Source of the DNA: CALZJC01 sp963781065
GTDB lineage: Bacteria; Acidobacteriota; Thermoanaerobaculia; Multivoradales; JAHEKO01
DNA length: 64,000 bases
NCBI GenBank assembly: GCA_963781065.1
Contig: CAWAET010000010.1
Location: 1 to 64,000 of the forward strand
Reading direction: 5' to 3'
Position 1 is the first letter of the stretch; each line of letters starts with the position of its first letter. The notes under the pieces were generated by a model. The model did no database searches. It was not told the DNA's origin and saw nothing but the letters and a program-made list of their open reading frames with translations. Position numbers and translations under genes: made by a program. This document shows positions 10,021 through 21,926 of this stretch, in pieces.

Positions 10021-11015
10021 GGGCGGTGGGTCTCGACGTTCGCTGGCCGGTGCAGGAAGCAGCGCGCCGTTTGTCCCGCGGCGACGGCGAAGATCTCGGG
10101 CTGCCGCTCGCGGCACTCGTCCATGACCTCGGCGCAGCGCGGGTGGAAGGCGCAGCCGGCGGGCAGCCGCGCCGGCTCCGGCACCTGGCCCGGGATCGCC
10201 GGCAGCTCGCCGCCGCGCGCGCCGCCGCCGAGCCGCGGCACCGCCGCCAGCAGCCCGCGGGTGTAGGGGTGGGCCGGGGCGGCGAACAGCTGCCCCACCG
10301 GCGCCTGCTCGACCACCTGGCCGGCGTACATGACGACCACCCGGTCGCAGGTCTCGGCCACCACCGCCAGATCGTGGGTGATCAGCAGCACCGCCAGCCC
10401 GAGCTTCTGCCGCAGGTCCTCGAGCAGCTCGAGGATCTGCGCCTGCACCGTGACGTCGAGGGCGGTGGTCGGCTCGTCGGCGATCACCAGGTCGGGCTTC
10501 GCGGCCAGGGCGATGGCGATCATCACCCGCTGCCGCTGGCCGCCCGAGAGCTGGTGCGGGTAGTCCTTGAGGCGCTGGCGCGGCGCCGGGATGGCCACCA
10601 GCTCGAGCAGCCGGACCGCCTCCTCGCGGGCCTCGCGGCGCGAGACGCGGTGGTGCACGCGCACCGCCTCGGCGATCTGGAAGCCCACCGAGAGGACCGG
10701 GTTGAGGGCCGACATCGGCTCCTGGAAGATCATGCCGATGCGGCCGCCGCGCACGCGGCGCATCTGCGTCTCGCTGCGCTCGAGCAGGTTCTCGCCGTCG
10801 AGCAGGATGCGGCCGCCGGTGATCCGGCCCGGCTCCGGCACCAGCCGCAGCAGGGCGAGCGCGGTGACGCTCTTGCCGCAGCCCGACTCCCCCACCAGGC
10901 CGAGGAACTCGCCCGCGGCGACCTCGAAGGAGAGCCCGCGCACCACGGCCACCGGGCTCCCGGCGCCGCCGAACGCCACCGACAGGTCGTCGACCGCGAG
11001 CAGCGCGCCCGCCAT
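10017..11015 (-). CDS. oppD: Oligo/dipeptide ABC transporter ATP-binding protein, D type
   Basis: 332 residues. Walker A is GESGCGKS, the Q-loop QEPMSALNP, the signature SGGQRQR, Walker B LVIADEPTTALDVT and the H-loop LITHDLAVV. The C-terminal Cys motif GCAFHPRCAEVMDECR marks the oligopeptide family. The ATG at 11015 is 6 bp after the pepA stop and the stop overlaps oppF, so pepA-oppD-oppF are almost surely one transcript. The adjacency suggests peptides are imported and then trimmed by the aminopeptidase; that is inference. Confidence 0.9.
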
Positions 11016-11020
11016 CGAGC

Positions 11021-12487
11021 TCAGAGCCGGCCTGCCCGGCGCAGCAGCCAGGTGAGGACCAGGGCAACGCCGTAGCCGGTGGCGCCGGCATTCTCCCCGC
11101 CCTCGGCGCCGATCCAGGAGGTGCCGGCAATGTCCAGGTGCGCCCAGCGCTCGACGCCGCCGACAAACTCGCCGAGAAAGGCCGCGGCGTTGTTGGCGCC
11201 GCCCCAGCGGCCGGCGATGTTCTTGAGATCGGAGTGGTTGCCGCGCATCTCGCTGGCGAACTCGCGCCACAGCGGCATCCGCCAGAGCCGGTCGCCGCTC
11301 TCGGCCGCCGCCGTCTCGAGCTCGCCGGCCAGACCGTCGTCGGGCGTGTAGAGCGCGGCGCCGTGATAGCCGAGCGCCACCACCGTGGCGCCAGTCAGGG
11401 TCGACATCTCGACCAGGCTGTCGGCGCCCTCCTCGGCGGCAAGGGCCAGCGCGTCGGCGAGGATCATCCGCCCCTCGGCGTCGGTGTTGAGCACCTCGAC
11501 CGTCTTGCCGTTGTAGCAGCGGACGATGTCGCTCGGCCGGTAGGCCTCGCCGGAGAGCATGTTCTCGGCCAGCGGCAGGTAGGCACGGAAACGGAACGGC
11601 AGATCCAGCTCGGCGGCGGCGCGGACGATGCCCAGCACCGCACAAGCGCCGCTCTTGTCGTACTTCATCTCGTCCATCGACTTCGCCGGCTTGATCGAGA
11701 TGCCGCCGGTGTCGAAGGTCACCCCCTTGCCGACCAGCGCCACCCGGTGATCGCCGCGGCCCCACTCGAGACGCACCAGCCGCGGCGGGTTCGCCGATCC
11801 CCCGCCGACCGCCAGGATGGCGTTCATGCCGCGCCGCGCAAGGTGGCTCGGGCCGAGCACGCGGACGCCGAGGCCGTGCTTGCGGGCCAGGGCGCGGGCG
11901 CGGTCGGCCATCCAGGCGGGCGTCGCCCGGTTGGGCGGGGTGTTGGCCAGGTCGCGGGCGGTGGCGACGCCGGCGGCAACGGCCCGCCCGAAGCGCGCAC
12001 CTCGACGGTAGCTCTTGAGCTCGTCGGCCGGCGGCAGCAGAAAGACCCGCGACAGAGCGCTCGGCCGCGGCTCGGTGCGGAACTCGTCGAACCGGTAGCC
12101 CGCCAGGGCGAGATGCCGGTAGACCGCCGCGGCGGCGCTCACGCCGCGGCAGAGCGGGTGATCGGGCGGCCGGATCGCCACCCGCGGGTCGAGCTCACCG
12201 GCGGCCAGCGCAACCGCGCGCGCCAGCCAGGCGGCCAGCGCCGCCTCGTCGAAGCGGTCTCGGGGGCCGAGCCCGCACAGGGCCGCCGGGTGTTCGCCGC
12301 CGCCGCGCACCAGCTGGCCCGTCTCACCGGTCCAGCCGGACCGCCGGCTGAGGCCCTGCAGCCGCCGCGCCAGATCGTCCGGCAACCCCGCGGTCGCCGG
12401 CGACTCGCCGGCGAAGGCCCCGGCCACGAGCATCGTGCCGCGGGACGGCCGCGCCGAGCTGACGGTGACTTTGAGCAGGCGGGTCAT
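11021..12487 (-). CDS. pepA: Cytosolic (leucyl) aminopeptidase, M17 family
   Basis: 488 residues. The C-terminal catalytic domain has the M17 signature NTDAEGRMIL and the metal-ligand segment GKGVTFDTGGISIKPAKSMDEMKYDKSGA, with the catalytic Lys and Arg in place. The two-zinc hexameric enzyme removes N-terminal residues from peptides. The N-terminal domain (about 1-165) is divergent, as is usual. The length is close to the family norm (about 500). It heads the pepA-oppD-oppF operon, and its start is 82 bp from a divergent cyclase-like gene. Confidence 0.93.
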   Translation of the reverse strand: MTRLLKVTVSSARPSRGTMLVAGAFAGESPATAGLPDDLARRLQGLSRRSGWTGETGQLVRGGGEHPAALCGLGPRDRFDEAALAAWLARAVALAAGELDPRVAIRPPDHPLCRGVSAAAAVYRHLALAGYRFDEFRTEPRPSALSRVFLLPPADELKSYRRGARFGRAVAAGVATARDLANTPPNRATPAWMADRARALARKHGLGVRVLGPSHLARRGMNAILAVGGGSANPPRLVRLEWGRGDHRVALVGKGVTFDTGGISIKPAKSMDEMKYDKSGACAVLGIVRAAAELDLPFRFRAYLPLAENMLSGEAYRPSDIVRCYNGKTVEVLNTDAEGRMILADALALAAEEGADSLVEMSTLTGATVVALGYHGAALYTPDDGLAGELETAAAESGDRLWRMPLWREFASEMRGNHSDLKNIAGRWGGANNAAAFLGEFVGGVERWAHLDIAGTSWIGAEGGENAGATGYGVALVLTWLLRRAGRL

Positions 12488-12569
12488 GCGGCGAGCGGTG
12501 GCGTGCCGAGTGGATCGCGGCCCGCCTGGCGTATCGGCCGTATGTTATACGCTGCCGCGGCGGCGGCTC

Positions 12570-14584
12570 ATGGACCTGGCTCAACTCTTCCTGCACCTGC
12601 GCGGCCCGTTCTGCTTTCTCAGGCCGGACCCGTCGGAGCTGGGCGCGCTGGCCCGCGAGTACTCGATCGCCCTGCCGGCGCCACAGCGGGTATTCCTGGA
12701 TCGCGAAGAGTCGACCCCGATCCTCGGCTTCCCGGTCCTCCAGGGCGACTCCGAGCACGCCCTGCGCGCCGCGCTGGAGCGCTACATCGAGGCCGAGGAA
12801 GAGCTCCAGTGGGCGCGGGTCACCCGCCGGACGACCGATCCCAAGGCCTACCAGGCGGCCTGGGAAGAGTACAGCTCGCTGCTCGGCCGGATCACCGACA
12901 ACGTCACCTCCTCCAGCTTCGGCCGGCGCTACCCCAGCATCTTCTGGCTCTACCACTCGATCGCCCTCTCCCGCCTGCTCAAGGAGATCCCCCGCCGGTT
13001 GGTGCGCCGCGACGCCGAGACCGCCCGCATCCACGGCGACGAGGTCAAGTACGCCGTCCTGCAGCGCTATCTCGACAAGGTCTTCCAGCTCACCTACGAC
13101 GCCATCCAAAGGGTGGCGCGGCTGGCCGAAGACCGCGAGGAGGAGCTCTTCCCGCAACTGCTCCAGCTGATGCGCGACAACGTGCTCATCCTGTCCGAGG
13201 ACCACATCGGCCCCGACCTCTCGCAGCTGACGAGCTACTTCAAGGGCTACCTCGGGCGGGGTACCGAGGAGATCCGCGGCGGCCTCGACACCGTCGGCTC
13301 GTGGCTCGAGGGCCGCCTCGCCGCCGACCCGGGGTTTGCCGGCGCGGTGCGGCAGGTGGTCGGCGAGAAGCTGCCCGAGCAGCCGCAGTCGCTGCTCCGC
13401 CGCCGCGGCATGCTGCGATTCTTCTCCACCTGGCCGGGCTTCCCGGGGGGCGCCATGAGCCCCGACGACGTGGAGCTGTGGGAGCTGCTGCTGGTCCGGC
13501 TCAAGGAGTTCGAGCTGATCCTCGGCCTGCGGCGGCTGGTGATCCCGGTGCGGCCCGACCCGGTTCACGGCCTGGTCTGCCGCGGCGCGCTGTGGGGCGC
13601 CGGCGCCAGGGACCTGGCACTGTCCGAGAGCACGCGGCCGCTCGACTTCCTGCGGCCCTGGGTCGTCGACCCGAAGGTCAGCCGATTCGGGCTGATCTAC
13701 GACATCACCGACTTCTCGGCCATCCTGTCGGTCCTCAGCCGATCGGGCGCCGCCGAGCAGGATCGCGCCTACCGCCGCATCTTCCGCTTCCAGCGGCGGG
13801 TCAACCGGCTGGCCCGCGGCCGGCGGCTGCGGCTCGAGAAGTACCTTGGCGACGGCGCCCTGTACTCCGGCCGCCACCCGGGGCGGCTGCTGGCCGTGGC
13901 GCTGGGAGTGCAGCGCTACTACAAGGGCTCGCTCGAGGAAGGCTTCCCCTTCGATCGCGGGATGCGGATCGCTCTCAACTACGGCACCTACCGCCTGCTG
14001 CCGATCGAGGGCGGCGACGACAGCGACGACGCCATGCGCTACGAGTTCTTCGGCCAGGGCATCGTCGAGCTGACCCGGCTGTCCACCGGCAAGGCGATGC
14101 GCGACATCGACGAGACCCGCACCCTGCTGATCGGGCTCGGCTATCCGGCGCACGAGGTGGACACCTTCTTCGCTCCGGTAACCACGCAGAACGTCGACCT
14201 GATCGACAAGGCCGAGGAAGAGCGCCCGTTCTACGCCTACATCAACCGCAACGGCGCGCTGGTCAACGAGGGCATCGTCGCCTCCGAGCGCTTCGTCGAG
14301 CGGCTGGAGGAGCTCGACGCCCCGCGGCCGGTCTGCCGCTTCCAGGAGGGCGCCCGCCGCTATCTGGTGTGCGAAGTCGACGAGGCCGGTGAGCCGTTCC
14401 AGTTCGCCATCCGCCAGCTGGGCCGGGCCAGCTTCAAGGGCATCGGCAAGCTGGTGATCTTCGAGATCGTCGATCCCGAGCCGTGGGATCTGACCGCCGC
14501 CGAGCCGCTGCCGCCGACCGCCCTGGGCGCGGCCCTGCTGGCGGAGAGCGTGGCCCGGTCACGGCCTACCGGAGGACCTCTACG

Positions 14585-14588
<4 letters not shown>
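12570..14588 (+). CDS. Large cytoplasmic protein with class III nucleotidyl cyclase-like C-terminal region
   Basis: 672 residues from the ATG at 12570. No signal or membrane segments. The N-terminal ~350 residues are mainly helical and not recognised. Around residue 376, LIYDITDFSAIL resembles the first metal-binding Asp loop of class III adenylate/guanylate cyclases. At about 424, YLGDGALYSG resembles the second (usually KxxGDxxxA). That spacing is right for a cyclase catalytic core. Transition-state Arg/Asn residues could not be assigned, so activity is doubtful and a degenerate effector or regulator is possible. The stop overlaps the purC ATG (ATGA), so it is co-translated with purC. Divergent from pepA across 82 bp. 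Confidence 0.6.
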
Positions 14589-15478
<890 letters not shown>

Positions 15479-15550
15479 GACTCCACCATCCCGTCGCAAG
15501 TCGGATACTCTGGCCGGCAGGCAGTTTTCCGTAGGCCTCTTGGAGACCGC

Positions 15551-17314
15551 ATGATGCGTGATTTCCTTTTCGCAGCTCTCTCTTGGACCGTCATCGCTTG
15601 TGGTCTTGGTCTCCCTCTCGAGGCACAAGACGACCGCGCGGGCCTCTTCGGTGAGGTGGTCGACGTGCGAGTCGTCAATCTCGAAGTCGTCGTCACCGAG
15701 AAGGACAGTCGGGTCACAGGACTGCGGCCCGACGATTTCATCCTCACCGTCGATGGCAAAGAGGTGGCAATCGAGTACTTCACAGAGGTGCTGGGAGGCA
15801 GAGCGGCTCTGCGCGGTGACGAGTCCGAGGCTTCTTCCCTTCCGGCGCTTGCCCCCGGTGAGGCGGTCGGCACCAGCTACCTGGTTTTCCTCGACGACTA
15901 CTTCTCGGAGCCCACTCACCGCAATCGACTGATCGACATGCTCATCGAGCAGCTGCCGTTGCTGAACCTCGAAGACCGGATGGCGATCGTCGCCTATGAC
16001 GGCAAGCGAGTGGAGATGCTGAGCACCTGGAGTCAGTCAGTGGCAAGCCTCACACGGGTTCTCGAGAGAGCCAAGGAAAGGCAGGCCTACGGCCTCGAGC
16101 GACGGGACGAGACACGGAGCTTCGACCTGGCTCGGGCGATCATCGAGAGGGACGAGGCCCTATTCAGCGAGAGATTGTCAGACGGGACCGTGATCGACGG
16201 CGGTGAGGGGTCGTTCGACCGACTCGGTATCGACGAACGACAGCAGATAGCCCGGATCACGGATCAAGTGAAGAGGGCGGTGCTTGCGGCCAGCAGCGCG
16301 TTGCGGGGCTTTGCCGGGCCGCCCGGTCGAAGAGTGTTCATGCTCGCATCCGGAGGTTGGCCCAACAGTCCCGCCGTATGGATGGGCAGCGACCGAACCT
16401 CGGCCGGCTTCGAAGCTGAGTACGCGTGGGGCGAGGGGCTCTACGGCCCGCTGATCGAGACCGCCAACCGACTCAGTTACACGATCTATCCGGTCGACGT
16501 ACCTGGATCATTCAGCCTCAGCGAAACCTCCGGGGCCGGAACCGCGGGAATCAGCGCGCCCCGGGGCACCCTGACCGACAAGGAAGTCGCCGAGATTGCC
16601 GCGCGTAGGCAGCGAAACCTACTCGACCGGAATCGGGACGAAGATGCCACGCTCGATATCATCGCGCGCGAAACAGGTGGGCGCCCGTTCCTGAATGCGG
16701 ACAACCTGGAAGCTTTCGAACGTATCGTCGAGGATACGCGCACCTACTACTGGATCGGGTTTACGCCGGATTGGCAAGGTGACGATGCCGAGCATCGGGT
16801 CGTCATCAAGGCCCGCGGACAAGGCTTCGATGTGCGGAGCCGCCGGAGTTTCTCGGATCTCTCCCGCCAGACCGAGGTGTCGATGATGGTGGAGAGCTCG
16901 CTCCTTTTCGGGAGTCTCCCGGGGGCCACACCTCTGGTGGCGACGTTCGGGGCTCCAGAGAGGGCGGGTCGCGGCAAGGTCATCATGCCGCTACGGATCG
17001 AGGTCCCGGTCGGCGAGGTGACCTTTCTCCCTGTACAGGATGGCTGGCGCGCCGAGATGGAGCTGCACGTCGCGGTGCAAAACGAGCAGGGCGATACTGC
17101 TGAGATACCTGTGATGCCACTCAGCGTGCAGGCGAGAGTCCCTCCCCGCCAAGGCCAGAGCAAGGCGTTCTACACGACCATCGAGATGCGCAAGCGGAAG
17201 CACGTCGTGGTCGTTTCACTGTACGACCAACTGTCCGGCAAGATCATGTCGACGAGGATGGACATCGATCCTCGAGATCTCGATCCTCGGCAGAAACGCG
17301 ATCAAAGAAAGTAG
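15551..17314 (+). CDS. VWFA-related acidobacterial domain protein, secreted
   Basis: 587 residues with a signal peptide (about 1-25, ending PLEAQ). VNLEVVVTEKDSRVTGLRPDDFILTVDGKEV is the opening segment of the VWFA-related domain named for Acidobacteriota. The von Willebrand-type fold continues through TSYLVFLDDYFSEPTHR and RMAIVAYDGKRVEML. The MIDAS motif is weak: Asp-Asp-Tyr replaces D-x-S-x-S, so metal binding is uncertain. DATLDIIARETGGRPFLNADNLEAFERIVEDTRTYYWIGF is the conserved end of the domain, given here by its key residues only. The C-terminal ~170 residues are a separate beta-rich region. A cell-surface or periplasmic adhesion role is inference. Base composition is lower in GC than its neighbours. 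Confidence 0.85.
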   Translation: MMRDFLFAALSWTVIACGLGLPLEAQDDRAGLFGEVVDVRVVNLEVVVTEKDSRVTGLRPDDFILTVDGKEVAIEYFTEVLGGRAALRGDESEASSLPALAPGEAVGTSYLVFLDDYFSEPTHRNRLIDMLIEQLPLLNLEDRMAIVAYDGKRVEMLSTWSQSVASLTRVLERAKERQAYGLERRDETRSFDLARAIIERDEALFSERLSDGTVIDGGEGSFDRLGIDERQQIARITDQVKRAVLAASSALRGFAGPPGRRVFMLASGGWPNSPAVWMGSDRTSAGFEAEYAWGEGLYGPLIETANRLSYTIYPVDVPGSFSLSETSGAGTAGISAPRGTLTDKEVAEIAARRQRNLLDRNRDEDATLDIIARETGGRPFLNADNLEAFERIVEDTRTYYWIGFTPDWQGDDAEHRVVIKARGQGFDVRSRRSFSDLSRQTEVSMMVESSLLFGSLPGATPLVATFGAPERAGRGKVIMPLRIEVPVGEVTFLPVQDGWRAEMELHVAVQNEQGDTAEIPVMPLSVQARVPPRQGQSKAFYTTIEMRKRKHVVVVSLYDQLSGKIMSTRMDIDPRDLDPRQKRDQRK

Positions 17315-17357
17315 AGCTCGTCGTCCCAGCAACGGCTCTTGCAGCCCTCACCCCGCC

Positions 17358-18825
17358 CTAGAAGCTCCCCACCGGCAGCGACCCCAGCAGGTACTTCAGG
17401 TCGTCGTCCGACCACCTGAGCCCGCCGCCGAAGAAGATCGAGTCGCGGTCGCCCTCGAGGAAGTCGTCGTAGCCGCCCTGGAAGAAGAAGTTGGGGTGCA
17501 CCCGCCAGCGGCCGATCAGCCGCAGGTGGGGGGCGAGGTCGTCTTCGCGGCCGAAGTCGTAGGCCTCGAGTGACAGGGAGAACTTATCGATCGGGTCCCA
17601 GTCGACGCCGAGGCCGCCGGTGGTCTGGAAGAGGCCGGCCCGGAAGCGGGTCCGGTCGGCGATCTGGAAGCCGAACTGGGCGTCGATAGTGGCTTTGTCG
17701 TCGGTCTTGACGTTGCGCACGGTGGTGGTCTCGGTGGTGCCGTCCGGCCGGGTGAGTGTGGTGACGTCGGTGCTCACGCGAACCAGGCCGCGCGGGTCGT
17801 CGACCAGCCCCAGGTGGTACGAGCGGCCGCCCTTCTGCGGGTCGAGCACCAGGCTGAAGGCGGTCCGGGCGTCGCCGGCCTCGTCCAGCCAGTAGCTGTC
17901 GAAGCCCAGGTCGAGCTTCAGATTGCGCACCTTGCCCAGCGTGTCGCTCAGCTCCTTGACGCCGGACTCGATCGTGCTCATGGTCGACAGCAGGCTGTCG
18001 TGGGTCTCCTCGCTGGTCAGCAGCTTGCCGACCGTGCCCTCGCCGCGCGCCAGCCGGCCGGAGATCTGGTTCAGGTTGTCGATCGAGACCCGGATGCCGT
18101 CGGTGGCGTCCCGCACCTGCTCCATGGTCAGCCGCAGGTCGCCGCGGTTGTCGCCGATGGTGCCTTCGATCTCGGACAGGACACGCTCCATCTGGTCGGC
18201 CAGGCGGGGCAGCTCGCGCGAGAGGGTGGCGCTCACCTCCGAGAAGTGGCCGACGGTGGTCGGAGATCTGGCCCCGGTTGTCGGCCACCAGCAGGCCGAT
18301 CTGGTTGCTGGTCGCCTCGAGGCTGTCGAGCAGCCGGCGGATCGCCGACTCCTGGCCGCCGCCGGCGAGCGAGGAGAAGCTCTCCTGCAACGAGCCGGCC
18401 AGCCCGTCCAGCTTGGCCAGCGCGTCGTCGAAGCTGACCGGCGCCTCGCCCGGCAGCACCGCGCCGGGCGACAGCGCCGGCGCGCCCCGGGGGCCGGCAT
18501 CCAGGGTGATGTACTTGTCGCCCAGGATTCCGAGGTTGGCGATCCGCGCCAGGGCCCCCTCGCGCAGCTCCACCGGCTGCTCGAGCAGCAGGGTCACCAG
18601 CGCCCGGCCGTCATCGCTCAGCCCGACCCCGTCGACCCGGCCCACCACCACGCCGGCGATCCGCACCGAGGCCTTGTCGTCGAGACCGGCCACCGAGTCG
18701 AAGGCGGCCTGATAGCGCACGCCCTCGGGGGCGAACGGCGACCACTGCTCCACCTGGAGGATGAGATAGGCCAGCACCGCCAGGGCGATGAGGCCGAAGA
18801 TGCCTACTTTGAGTGCTTGTGTCAT
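17358..18825 (-). CDS. mlaD: MlaD-family (MCE domain) lipid-transport protein, frame broken once
   Basis: N-terminal anchor helix (ALKVGIFGLIALAVLAYLIL) followed by an MCE domain (GVRYQAAFDSVAGLDDKASVRIAGVVVGRVDGVGL; NLGILGDKYITLD). A long helical region follows with coiled-coil character (LADQMERVLSEIEGTIGDNRGDLRLTMEQV). The C-terminal ~170 residues look like an outer-membrane-type beta region ending DDLKYLLGSLPVGSF. One extra C near 18258 (GACCACCGTC where GACACCGTC restores the frame) splits the frame, so two overlapping frames (17358-18500 and 17584-18825) must be joined. The encoded protein would be about 488 residues. It sits downstream of mlaF and mlaE and should be the periplasmic lipid-binding part of that importer/exporter. 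Confidence 0.82.
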
Positions 18826-18834
18826 ATCTGGGTC

Positions 18835-19663
18835 CTAGGCGCTGACGCCGCGCAGGAATTGGCGCACCCGCGGGTCGGCCGACTGGCGCAGCTCGTCCGG
18901 CGGCGCGTCGATGATGATCTCGCCGCCGAAGAGCATCGCCACGCGGTCGGCGATGCGAAAGACGCTGGGCATGTCGTGGGTGATGGTCAGGGTGGTCGAG
19001 CTGAGGCTGTCCTTGAGCTCGACGATCAGGTCGTCGATGGTCCCCTTGGTGACCGGGTCGAGCCCGGTGGTGGGCTCGTCGAAGAGCAGGATACGCGGCC
19101 GGTGGGCGATGGCGCGGGCGAAGCCCACCCGCCGGCGCATGCCGCCCGACAGCTCGGAGGGCAGCTTGCCCCCGGCATCCTCGAGGTGCGACCCGGTCGA
19201 GGCAGTCGGCGACCCGCTCGGCGATCTCGGCTTTCGGGCATCCCGCGCCGCCGCAGCGGAAAGCCGATGTTCTCGGCCACGGTCATCGAGTCGAACAGGG
19301 CGCCCTCCTGGAAGGCCATGCCGAAGCGACGCCGAAAGTCGGCGATCTCGCGGTAGCCGAGCTCGTGGATCGCAGTGCCGTCGACCTCTACCCGGCCGCT
19401 GTCGGGCCTGAGCAGGCCGATGACGTGCTTGAGCAGCACGCTCTTGCCGGTGCCCGAGCCGCCGATCACCACCACCGACTCGCCCTCCCCCACCTCGAGG
19501 TCGACGCCCTCTCAGGACCTGCTTGGTCGCCAAAGGCCTTGTGCACGCCGACGAGGCGGATCACCGGGCGGCGGTTCGGTTGGCGGCCTGGCTCATCGCT
19601 CGCCCGACCGGTGGCGGGCGCCTCCGGGTCGACTCCGACGTGCCGCATGAAGAGCCCACCCAT
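18835..19663 (-). CDS. mlaF: MlaF-type ABC transporter ATP-binding protein, frame broken several times
   Basis: Starts at the ATG at 19663, overlapping the permease stop (TGATG). The N-terminus reads RPVIRLVGVHKAFGD, then extra bases near 19530 and 19510 break the frame. Walker A (GGSGTGKS), LLKHVIGLLRPDSG and FQEGALFDSMTVAENIGFPL follow, another break lies near 19190-19250, then the signature LSGGMRRRVGFARA, Walker B ILLFDEPTTGLDP and the H-loop ITHDMPSV. The FQxGALFDSxTVxENxxFPL stretch is characteristic of MlaF/Ttg2A. It powers glycerophospholipid transport across the envelope with the MlaE permease. The breaks are probably sequence errors because every motif is intact. Confidence 0.82.
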
Positions 19664-20425
19664 CAGAAGAGGATCTTGGTGAGAAAGAAGTCCGAGATCA
19701 GGATCGCGATCGAGGCCAGGACCACCGAGCGGGTCGTCGCCCGGCCCGACCCCTTCGGCGCCGCCGGTGGTGTAGAAGCCCTTCATGCAGCCGATGACCG
19801 AGATCAGCAGGCCGAAGAACGCCGCCTTGATCAGCCCCGAGAACAGGTCCTGGAGATCCATGAACTGGAAGGTGTTGTCCATGTAGCTGACCGGGTTGGC
19901 GCCCATCAGCACCACCGAGACCAGGTAGCCGCCGTAGATGCCGATGGCGTCGGCCAGGGCGATCAGCAGCGGCAGCATCAGCACCGTCGCCCAGACCCGC
20001 GGCACCATCAGGTAGTGGATCGGGTCGGTGGCCATCACCTCGAGGGCGTCGATCTGCTCGGTCACCCGCATGGTGCCGATCTCGGCGCCCATCGCCGAGC
20101 CGCTGCGACCGGCGATCACCAGCCCGCCCAGCACGGCCGCCAGCTCGCGCACCATCGACAGCGCCACCAGCGAGCCGACGTAGCGCTCGGCGTTGAAGCG
20201 CGCCAGGACGTTGAAGGTCTGCAGCGCCAGCACCATGCCGGTGAACATCGCCGTCAGCAGGATGACCGGCACCGAGTCGACGCCCACCCGCTGCATCTGA
20301 CGCAGCAGCTCGCGCCAGTCGTACGGCGGCCGCGGCGTCCAGACCAGCACCCGCCAGAGGGTGAGGAAGAAACGGCCGAACTCCTCCAGGCTGCGCGTGG
20401 CGGCCGCGGGCATCGGGAAGCCCAT
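19663..20425 (-). CDS. mlaE: MlaE-family ABC transporter permease, frame broken near its 3' end
   Basis: About 253 residues with five or more membrane helices. The conserved MlaE loop is complete: VIAGRSGSAMGAEIGTMRV then TEQIDALEVMATDPIHYL, plus the helix GLLISVIGCMKGFYTTGGAEGVG. One extra G near 19755 throws the frame. Restoring it gives the expected C-terminus RATTRSVVLASIAILISDFF and a TGA at 19663-19665 that overlaps the mlaF start. It is the inner-membrane part of an Mla-type phospholipid transporter. It starts 39 bp after the dnaB stop on the same strand. Confidence 0.85.
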
Positions 20426-20464
20426 CCTAGGCGGCCCGGCCGGTCGCGCCCGGGGCGGGCGGCC

Positions 20465-21824
20465 TCAAAAGGGCGGCCCGTCCGGCATGGGTCGGTGCGC
20501 CATGTTCTTGAAGCTGGTGATGTCGCCCAGGAAGACCAGCTTGATGGTGCCGGTCTCGCCGTTGCGGTGCTTGGAGATGATCAGCTCGGCGACACCCTGG
20601 TCCTCGGTCTCGGGGTGGTACAGCTCGTCGCGGTAGACGAACATGACCAGGTCGGCGTCCTGCTCGATGGCGCCCGACTCCCGCAGGTCGGCGAGCTGCG
20701 GCCGGCGGTCGCTGCCGCGGCGCTCGGGCTGGCGCGAGAGCTGCGACAGCGCCACCACCGGGATGTTGAGCTCCTTGGACAGCTGCTTCAGGCCGCGGGT
20801 GATGGCGGCGATCTCGAGCGTCGCGGTTCTCGTACTTGCCGCCCGCCTGCATCAGCTGCAGGTAGTCGAGGATCACCAGATCGAGCGCGCCCTCGGCCTT
20901 GAGCCGCCGCGCCTTGGAGGCGATCTCGAGCAGGGTCGGGTTGGCCGAGTCGTCGATGTAGAGCGGCGCCTTGCCGACCTCCTTGGCGGTCTTGATCACC
21001 CGGTTCCACTGCTTCTGCGACAGGTGGCCGGAGCGCAGGGCGGTGCCGGAGACGTCGGCCTTGGACGACAGGATCCGCAGCGCCAGCTCCTGCTGGCTCA
21101 TCTCGAGCGAGAAGATGCCGACCGTCAACCCCTTGTCGAGGGCGGCATACTGGGCCATGTTGAGCGCCAGCGAGGTCTTGCCCATGCCGGGGCGGCCGGC
21201 GATGATGATCAGGTTGGCGGCGCACAGGCCGCGCGTCTTGTCGTCCAGGTCGTCGAAGCCGGTGGGCACGCCGATCAGGCCGTCGGTGGGCCGCTCCTCG
21301 AGGTCGGCCATGGTCTCCTGGACGATCCGCCCGAGACGCACGAAGCCGCGCTGGATCGCCTCCTCGCCCAGGCCCAGGATCGCCTGCTCGGCCCGGCCCA
21401 GCGCCTCCTGCGCGATCAGCCCGCCGTCGAGACAGTCGCGGGTGATGGTGCCGCAGGCCTGGATCAGCCGCCGGCGGACCGAGCGCTCCTTGACGATCTC
21501 GACGTAGGAGTCGAACCGCCCCAGATCGGGCAGGTCGACGTCGAGCGCCGGCGAGATAGGCGAGCGCCGCCGACGCCCTCGAGGTGCTTGCGGCTCTCGA
21601 GCTGCGCCTGCAGCGTGCGCAGGTCGACCTCGGTGCCCGGCTGCCTGCAGGTCGAGCATCGCCTGGTAGACCACGCGGTGGCGCTCGGCGTAGAAATCCT
21701 CCGGCGTCAGCCGCGCCGAGACCGACGGGATCAGGCGCGGATCGAGCAGCACGCCGGCGAGCACCGCACGCTCGGACTCCTCGCTGTGCGGGACGTTCTT
21801 GGGCGGCTGCAGCGCTTCGATCAT
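20465..21824 (-). CDS. dnaB: Replicative DNA helicase DnaB, frame broken
   Basis: Starts at the ATG at 21824 (MIEALQPPKNVPHSEESERAVLAG). The N-terminal DnaB domain includes FYAERHRVVYQAMLDLQAAG. The RecA-type helicase core has GVPTGFDDLDDKT, Walker A GRPGMGKT, FSLEMS, and Walker B LVILDYLQLM. The C-terminal motifs VVALSQLSRQPERR and DLRESGAIEQDADLVMFVYRDE are in another frame. Three extra bases at about 21545-21645 cancel out, and one near 20820 (CGCGACGCTC for CGCACGCTC) shifts the last third. All helicase motifs survive, and since the gene is essential these are almost certainly sequence errors. Corrected length is about 450 residues. Confidence 0.88.
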
Positions 21825-21926
21825 GACGCTGCGGGGCGGGGCTCGCCATTGTGGCCCAAGCCGCCGGCCGCGATCAAGGCCGACGGCACACACGGCAGCC
21901 CGCGGCGGCGGCGGCCGCCGGGGCTG

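Noticed and set aside
11138..14392. Plus-strand open frame of 1084 codons opposite pepA and overlapping the cyclase-like gene
   Set aside because: No start site or motifs; covers a well-supported M17 peptidase on the other strand.
20815..20825. Programmed frameshift in dnaB
   Set aside because: No slippery heptamer or downstream pseudoknot was recognised, and similar single extra bases affect many unrelated genes.
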